The notes below the pieces were generated by a model, which ran no database searches, was not told the DNA's origin, and saw only the letters and a program-made list of their open reading frames with translations. This document shows positions 58,101 through 64,000 of a DNA stretch of 64,000 bases, piece by piece. The translations under genes were made by a program, and so were the position numbers. This DNA comes from Phoronis australis (taxonomy: Eukaryota; Phoronida; Phoronidae). Positions within the stretch are counted from its first letter, which is position 1; every line of letters starts with the position of its first letter. The stretch is from positions 252,229 to 316,228 of the forward strand of contig NMRA01000370.1 in assembly GCA_002633005.1 (NCBI GenBank), given 5' to 3'.

Positions 58101-59746
58101 TTGAACACTCATAACGTGTTTTGGTCGTGATAGACCGGGCCGAAAATCCTCTCCTCATTTTCGGGTCGGTCCAAATTCCTGCGTAAACCACATGCTTTTA
58201 TTTGGCTGGTAACATGCGATTTCACGCTAATACACATTAGCTGATGGCGTGAAGATAAGACGTTGCCTAATGAAACAACACACATCTGTTTTCACTTTTT
58301 CACGCTTCTGATGGATTTAAAGTAATAAAAGATTTAAAATCTTCATAAAATTACTAAGGTATGACCTCCACACATGCTCTCTCCGTAAATATTGGTGAAG
58401 TTTTAGCTGAGATCGTTTCGGTAAGATCAGCCGAGTTTGAAATAACCTTTAGCATTACTACATGGTAAAGCAGTTTCCTTTGAAAAGAATTTTATATCCG
58501 TTAAGAATTTAATTTACACTCATAATTTCAAAGTAAATACACAGAAATTAGCGTGGAATATTTAAGTGAACCTGAATTAAAAACATGCATGTGTTACAAG
58601 TTCTGTATCCGTGTTCGTTAAAAACGAAGTGTAGAAAGAGTTTGGAGCGATCGAACGTCACAAACGACAGGTACATTATGCGACTCGATTGTGCTGAATG
58701 TCCTGAACCTTCTAATTCTGTAGATATTGGGTAACTAAACAGACTTGTCGAAAAAGTGATGCACTGTATAAACTTAATGTTGCACAGTGTTACTGAACCG
58801 TACATTTGGCTGCCGAAAAAAGTTTCATTCATGAATATTGTGTTGACATTCAAGGCATCTCACCATTCACTTAAAAATATTTCCATTGCCAGACCAGGCG
58901 TAATTATGTTTATTGCCCCCACAGCCCAGTGGGTAATGAACTATTGAAATCGTTGATAAAAGCGTGTCAAGTTTAAAGTTGCTGTAACCCCTGCGATTCT
59001 ATCACATCATTTCGCGTTATATGATACCCTGGCCCACAGAGACAAGAATCTGCAGTCCTCAATACTTTTTCACGTTTGGTTCAAACTGATCATTGCCAAT
59101 AAATGCGAACCAAAGTTTTTAACGCTTCATAATTCTCTGTACTACATAACATCCATTCCCCCTATCACTCTCGTTCCCCAGAAGTTAAATCATTACCGTG
59201 ATACTTTATGTGCCAATGTACAGTCACTAATGGTGTGTCAGTATGGTTTATACACACCAACAACCTGAACCTTTCATTTCCCTTGCCATTAGGATAGCAT
59301 TTGATTACTCAAATCATCAAAACAAATCTCCAATTTACTGGAAGGAGCACATTTTCGGAAGGTGCATGAACCTGCTCTTCAAAGCAGGAAGAATACTTCA
59401 GTAGAGCCTGGTTTTATGCACACACTTTCCGGCAAACTCAAAAGATTTCTCCAAATCGATCCGTATCTCGATAAAAGATGTTTACAGCATGGGTTGCTTG
59501 AACAAGCTGATGTTTTTTTCAATACAATGGCCTGCTGTTCTAGGAAATGGCTGAGAGAACATCTGTGTCCAATTATGTTCAGGATACATCAATTGACATC
59601 CAGGACTCTTAACAACTCACCTTAATTAGGAATGTTTTGGATTCTTAACAACTCACCTTAATTAGGAATGTTCTCGTGCTGCCTGAATAAGCATCGGAGT
59701 CCATACAACAGAAGAAAAAAGTTCCTACGATGCCAGCCAAAGCAAG
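46171..59746 (-). CDS. SSPN: Sarcospan-like protein, last two exons (partial)
   Basis: Two exons on the minus strand: 59657-59746 (30 codons) and 46171-46686 (171 codons plus TAA), joined phase 0 by a 13-kb GT-AG intron. The first ends in a membrane segment, LALAGIVGTFFFCCM, and TFLIK; the second gives TM3 (TCFVLSTISVFVSIVASIF, residues 2-20), a loop, and TM4 (about 73-96, ending LLWQSRY). Human sarcospan has the same intron position, the same four loop cysteines (C33, C40, C42, C63 here), the loop pattern FVYRDVT versus YVYENIT, and the MWKHRY/LWQSRY exit. N-glycosylation sites are N34 and N57. Sarcospan is a four-pass protein of the dystrophin-glycoprotein complex. The cytoplasmic tail here is about 60 residues longer than in human. 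Upstream exons (N-terminus, TM1) are not found before 64000. Confidence 0.85.
46876..47035. repeat. Arm of the foldback MITE family
   Basis: TTTAAAGCTGCTACAATC, CTTTAGACCACTAACCGCTATAA and GCAAAGAATTGGCAACTTGTTATT match the left arms of the copies at 19901 and 16810. No convincing right arm follows. It lies 190 bp into the large SSPN intron. Confidence 0.5.
48833..50070. repeat. Modular non-coding repeat element, copy A
   Basis: It starts CAAGAGCAACGCGGAGCGTTGAAATG, containing the hairpin CAACGC/GCGTTG, and ends CATACAAATATGTGAGCGCATAAAA, a second hairpin. Inside are repeated modules: GCCACTAGG(A/G)GGC(G/A)CCACAGTAGTC, CATACATGCCAATTTTCA, GGTTGATAGAGGGGTGGACGC, ATTTCATGAAAATC(C/T)GT. Near the right end is ACGGACGCCGCCCGGACGGA. 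No frame with coding character crosses it. Copy B is at 51331-52433. Confidence 0.8.
50470..50796. repeat. Dispersed repeat, inverted copy of 45100-45440
   Basis: It reads as the reverse complement of the 45100-45440 repeat through blocks such as ATGGTTGGAGGGTCAGG, GGGCTGTGCTGTTAAG and CATGTTTAGTTTTTCAA. It ends next to the TTAA element at 50797. Confidence 0.75.
51331..52433. repeat. Modular non-coding repeat element, copy B
   Basis: It starts CAAGAGCAACGCAGAGCGTTG and continues AAATGCGCCCACA; it ends TATGTGGGCGCATAAAA. TGCGCCCACA and TGTGGGCGCA form an inverted pair at the two ends. The interior carries the modules of copy A, including GCCACTAGGAGGCGCCACAG and GGTTGATAGAGGGGTGGACGC. The latter occurs on both sides of the N run, so a collapsed tandem array is likely there. 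Confidence 0.8.
51796..51967. other. Assembly gap (172 N)
   Basis: An uninterrupted run of N inside copy B of the modular repeat. Any open frame across it is meaningless. Confidence 1.
56668..56746. repeat. 39-bp tandem duplication
   Basis: Two adjacent units share GAGGCT(A/G)GT(T/C)AAGCTGGGC and GCCGTAATATTTGTC-like sequence at a 39-bp spacing. No function is seen. Confidence 0.8.
58170..58295. repeat. Dispersed repeat shared with 60752-60873
   Basis: AATTCCTG, GCGATTTCAC, CACATTAGCTGATGGC and AGATAAGA recur in the same order and spacing at 60752-60873, where they read AATTCCTG, GCGATTTCTC, CACATTAAGCTGATGGC and AGATAAAA. The two copies have diverged and have no open frame. Confidence 0.55.
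59608..59672. repeat. 36-bp tandem duplication over the SSPN exon donor
   Basis: The 29-bp stretch from CTTAACAACTCACC to AATTAGGAATGTT occurs at 59608-59636 and 59644-59672. The second copy contains the real exon end and GTGAGT donor (59657/59656); the first repeats them 36 bp further into the intron. Using the downstream donor would read GTG AGT TGT TAA, a stop. Confidence 0.9.
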
Positions 59747-62129
59747 CTGAAATAAACACAAAGACGTAATTATCAGTAGAGTAACATTGTGCTAACAGGA
59801 GTTTCCCTTGCTCCAAAACAAATTTTAGGGAGCTAATTTCAACCCACAATCAGACTATAACTTGTAGTTCTCCATAACTGAAAACCCAAATGTGGCAAAA
59901 GTGTGCACTAAGGTTGAGTAATATCATTTGGAGAAGGTCTTTTTGTATCCACAATTTGTTGTCTTGCAACGGAACGAGCACTCAGGTTCAATTAGTTTAG
60001 CTAGTGTTGAAGCCAAGACTGAATACCGTAAAATTTTTCCAACTTAATTTGGGAAATTCCCTATCATTTGGGACTTGGAAACCCCAGGAAAAATTGAAAT
60101 TTCTTGATTTGGAAACTGGCACAAAGGCGATTTTGGTGTTCATCATATATATTTTGGACAAAGTGCTTTCAATCTACAAAGTGGGGAATTTTTCCGTTTT
60201 TCCAGTGATTCTTGAATTTGAAATGGCCAATTTTGGCTACTTCCACAAACTGGTACAATTTTCACCGTTCCAAATTAGAGAATTTTTTGCGACAGGCAAA
60301 ATGTACAAATTTTGCAGCCCCTAATGAATTTAAAGCAGTTAAGACATGCCTTTTTCCAAACTTTTAGGTTACTATTTTTCCAACAGGTCACAGGCCATTG
60401 AAAATTGTTGCAATTGCTGGCATCCCATGGTTGCAGCGAAACCTTAAAACAGCCAGGTGCTGGAGAATACTAAATCAATGTTGATAGTGAGTAGAAAGTT
60501 CGTTTCACATAATTACCATCACAAGGGTACCATGCGGTCAATGACACAACTTAAACAGATAGGTCAACAAGTACAGAATATGATCTTAATGAAAGAATAA
60601 TTTAGAGATATGGGGTATGACATAGCATAGTAAAATGCAATAAACGAATAAAACAGAAAACTAGCTTGATTATGCTAAACAACCAAGGGAATACAAATGC
60701 AATTTTGTAGTGATACGCTGTACGGGTATAACAAGCACTCCTACTCGGGTGGTCAGAATTCCTGAGGAAATTGTAAGTTCCATGAATGACAGGCGATTTC
60801 TCACCTAAGCACATTAAGCTGATGGCATTAAGATAAAATTTCCTTAACAAATCGAGACATTTGTTTCCATGTTTTCCTCCCTTGATTAACTAGTATATTG
60901 AAATCTGTGATAGCGTGTCCATTTTTAAGTCCCTGAACTCCCCGTTTGCAAAACGGCCATTTTGCATTAAGATTTCAAACAATTAAAAGCCAATAGTACA
61001 CACAAGGGAATATAAGAAGGCATGAATCTTATGCAAAATGGCCATGACGCAGTCTGACGGACTCCAGGTAAATAAATTTGACATGCATCATAACTGAAAA
61101 CAACTTCTTAGATTCTTTAGGAAACCGTCTCAACGTCAGCTCAAAACATGACACTTTTGAGCGCTTCGAAGAAAATCTCAATCATATAAATTGTGGTATG
61201 CGTTTAGCCCAGAATAAATGTTTAAAACTGAAAATTCATAAATTTAGAGGGTGGGGGCCCGAGCCGAAAAAATCTATTATTTTGCTCAAGGTTGGAGCGA
61301 GTGAAAAATTTTAAAAATAGGCACTACAGGTCATACCAAATTCAAGAATTACAATCAACAACAAACGAGATTCACCTAGACATCACACACTATGGCGAGG
61401 GAGTCATGAAAACGTGTCAGTGGCTATTTTTGTCGAGTTTATCAGCTGCCAAGTCTATTTTCAGATATGCAGTATCCGATATTTGAGAAATATTATGAAT
61501 GCCAAAGTCACCTACATCCCAACTTTCAGAATATTGAAAATTCCTATTTTACTTTGACTTTTGGTGTCCGAAAGTTGGAGAATATTTACTTTCACAGGAC
61601 GATTTTTGGTGCGCGTCCATCAGTCAGTTTTTCAATGATTATGTCTACGGTCATACATTGTCATTTGCAGAAGCAAGCCAAAAGTATTCGGACAAAATGA
61701 CTTGAAATTCATTTCATGACAGTCGGGCAAAAGTTGAATTCATGGTATGAGTAGTCTTCCATCATGACCGAGAATAAAGGAACAAAATTTAACAGGAAAA
61801 TTAGTAGCCTGACTAATGCCATTCTGTAATTAGAATTTCGCCACCCTAATAGCTTTACCATGCATTTACCAGACAGTAATTTTTGTTATTAACAGAATTA
61901 GCCGGGGAAAACTGTAATTTGTCTAATTACTTTTTCCAACTGTAGTAATGCAAGAGAAAAACAGAAAAGGTATCGTGGCATCCGAGAATGGCAAATGGCA
62001 ATCCAACACAACAACTGCAGCATTGCGGATCACTACAACCAGTGCCCAGTAACGGAGACACAACAATTTGTGGTTAAATACTATAGGGACCGATGAGGTC
62101 GCCATTGTATTCCGGGAAATGACTATTTA
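59747..62129. other. SSPN intron upstream of the TM2 exon
   Basis: I searched the minus strand for an exon encoding the first sarcospan membrane segment and found none. It holds the repeat copy at 60752-60873 and the Tc1-like repeat at 61672-61925; the rest is unassigned. Confidence 0.4.
61672..61925. repeat. Tc1-like dispersed repeat, copy 2
   Basis: AGCCAAAAGTATTCGGACAA followed by AATGAC, then GCCATTCTGTAATTAGA, CAGTAATTTTTG and AACAGAATTAGC, matches 38399-38605 in order. It is longer, with an insert between the end and the core. Confidence 0.45.
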
Positions 62130-64000
62130 ACAATAGTTTACCATAGGTTTATTTCATGTAACAGGCCTCCGGCCCACATAACAATATATAACGCAAAGAG
62201 AGTACAATAGTCTAAATTAATTCATATCAAGGAACTCATTTCTACGTTTCTCCGCATTAATTAAATATCTAGCAACTTTTCTTAGAACATTTAAGGCATG
62301 AATCTGTAGAATATTTCCGAATGCTATATCTTCCATCTTATCGTACTTTGGTAAAAACCGCACTCGTAAATCCGAATATAAATTGCATTCGAGAAGAAAG
62401 TGGAATTCTGTTTCCACTTTCCCACTGTCACAGTCTTCTCTGACAAATCCACTGAACCTTCCCTGGGTAATCCCTAATGAATGTGCGGAGCATCTAAACC
62501 TTGCAAGGGCTATTCTATGAAATCTATTTTCTAAACATGTTACGTATTTTTCTACTACAAAGTTACATTTAATTGTTTTGTAAACATCTAAAGATTGAGA
62601 AAAAAATATTGTTTCTCCAATCCTGGATGTCAGTATGAAAGCATCGTGGTTTAAATTCACTTATAAATGAGGCAGCATCGCCCACACCTTGTTGTATCCA
62701 AACAACTCCAAAACCATAAGCAAACAACAATTGTTTAACATTTAGAGCTCGAGTAAGACTTATTTTGCTCACCCATTTCATATTGCACATTATTGCATAC
62801 CCTAACATAACGATGGCTTGGCAAATTGATAATTTTTAACCAGTATTTAACAATTCTCAATAATAGCTGTACCTTCATTGTCACTCTACCAAGCTCTCCC
62901 CTCACTGCAGCGTTTGAGACATGCTGACCAAGTCCCAACAAAAATTTGCAAAATTTATTTTGTACGATTTCAATGTCTTGTGCGGGTTGAAATCCCCAAA
63001 TCTCAGAACCATATAACAAGATCGGTAATATTTTTGTATCAAACATTTTAAACCACATTTGCACAGGAAGTTCATTGTACTTAAACATGTGCTTGTTTAG
63101 TACAAAAATAGCCTTTGCCACTTTGTCAGCTAACGTTTTCTGCGCCTTCGTAAATACACCTTTAGGATTAAACTTGATACCCAAATAATTATGCTCTGAA
63201 GTCGTTTGTACAATTTCGCCAAATAATTTCCACTTTTCATAAGTTCTCAAGCTGAGTATCCCCCTTTTCTAAAGACTATAACTTTTGTCTTCGACATATT
63301 CACATGAAGCTTCCATTTGTTACAATATTCTTCTAGTTTGGTAATTAATGTTTGCATGGCAATAGCGGTTTCAGCGACGAGTACCAAATCATCGGCAAAC
63401 AACAACAAATATAAATTCAATATTCCAATATTTAGACACGAGCACTTTAGATTTTGTAAATCACTTTCTAAATCATTTATAAACAGCGAGAAGAGAAAGG
63501 GAGATAATTGACACCCTTGTCTTACATCGTACATTGGAAGAAATCGGTTACGTAACCATCCCCATTCAGCAAGACGCAAGACTTCACATTTTCATAAACA
63601 CTGTTTAGAATTTTATGCATTTTCCATATTTTAGAATTTTATGCATTTTCCATATATTCCAAAACTTGACATTTTATACTTAAGACCCTCTCACCAGACC
63701 CAGTCAAACGCTTTTTTAAAGTCAACAAAAAGACAATAGAACCAGCCTCTACGTTTCAATAGATATTTGTTAATTAGTGTATCTAGAATAAACATGTTAT
63801 CTACTGTGGAATACCCCTTCCTGAAATCAGCTTGAGCCTCACACACAATATTGTTCATATCCGCCCATGAATGGAGTTGGTTACATAACAACAGGGCAAA
63901 TATCTTGCCAGCCACCTGTAACAGGGTGATTCCTCTGTAATTATCTGGGTCATTCTTATTTCCAGACTTGAACACCAACACTATAATACCTGAATTCCAT
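62130..64000 (-). mobile_element. Degenerate LINE reverse transcriptase, 3' part
   Basis: Minus-strand frames add up to a non-LTR retrotransposon ORF2: PDNYRGITLL, ADFRKGYSTVDN and FVDFKKAFD (63981-63691); RQGCQLSPFLFSLFINDL and the catalytic LLLFADDLVLVAET (63579-63247); NYLGIKFNPKG and ILLYGSEIWGF (63250-62735); and a C-terminal C-H-C cluster in CDSGKVETEFHFLLEC, ending at a TAA at 62217. Frames change near 63640, 63250 and 62740, and 63600-63660 has a short internal duplication, so it is a pseudogene. The 3' UTR ends after AATAAA near 62140. The endonuclease end lies beyond the window. It has the same orientation as SSPN and probably sits in an SSPN intron. The clade is not determined. Confidence 0.9.

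Larger units (their letters stand above)
52605..59600. other. Remainder of the large SSPN intron
   Basis: No gene is recognised. A C-run lies near 52975. A related repeat pair occurs near 55660-55840 and 57760-57890 (both around a GCCAAAATG...TTTTTC core). An AAAATGAAATTTCACTT fragment near 52895 recurs at 31270, 35915 and 57925. The sequence is otherwise AT-rich and unassigned. Confidence 0.4.

Noticed and set aside
59362-59625. An 87-codon frame on the plus strand
   Set aside because: No homology, and its end overlaps the tandem duplication at the SSPN donor.

Overview
This is a window of animal (metazoan) nuclear DNA. It is AT-rich and intron-rich, with GT-AG introns, many transposon relics, one run of N at 51796-51967 and a few single N. 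The protein matches (FAM120, WDR82, GLYCTK, sarcospan) and the style of the repeats suggest an invertebrate, possibly a deuterostome such as a hemichordate, lancelet or echinoderm. The sequence alone does not let me name the species.

Layout. (1) 475-14081, plus strand: the last 15 coding exons (786 codons plus stop) of a FAM120-family gene (constitutive coactivator of PPAR-gamma-like); its N-terminal PIN-like half lies left of the window. (2) 16997-29003, minus strand: a complete WDR82 gene of nine coding exons encoding 313 residues, tail-to-tail with FAM120. (3) 31547-40576, plus strand: a complete glycerate kinase gene (GLYCTK), five coding exons and 576 residues, head-to-head with WDR82 across about 2.5 kb. 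This divergent pair is also found in human 3p21. (4) 46171-59746, minus strand: the last two exons of a sarcospan-like (SSPN) gene separated by a 13-kb intron; earlier exons lie to the right. (5) 62130-64000, minus strand: a degenerate LINE reverse transcriptase, probably inside the next SSPN intron.

I joined the exons by hand. Every junction keeps reading phase, and all splice sites are GT-AG except one GC-AG intron in GLYCTK. The four genes do not form a pathway: FAM120 is an RNA-binding scaffold, WDR82 is a chromatin and transcription-termination WD40 protein, GLYCTK is serine/fructose catabolism, and SSPN is a dystrophin-complex membrane protein.

Introns and intergenic DNA are full of mobile elements with recognisable inverted termini: hAT-, Harbinger-, TA- and TTAA-type MITEs, two larger TIR elements of 2.4 and 3.0 kb, tRNA-derived SINEs, and a LINE inserted in a foldback MITE with an intact target duplication. 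The most unusual structure is a minisatellite of about five units right behind the last but one WDR82 exon. Its repeat unit appears to derive from that exon's own 5' splice site, so a row of decoy donors follows the real one.
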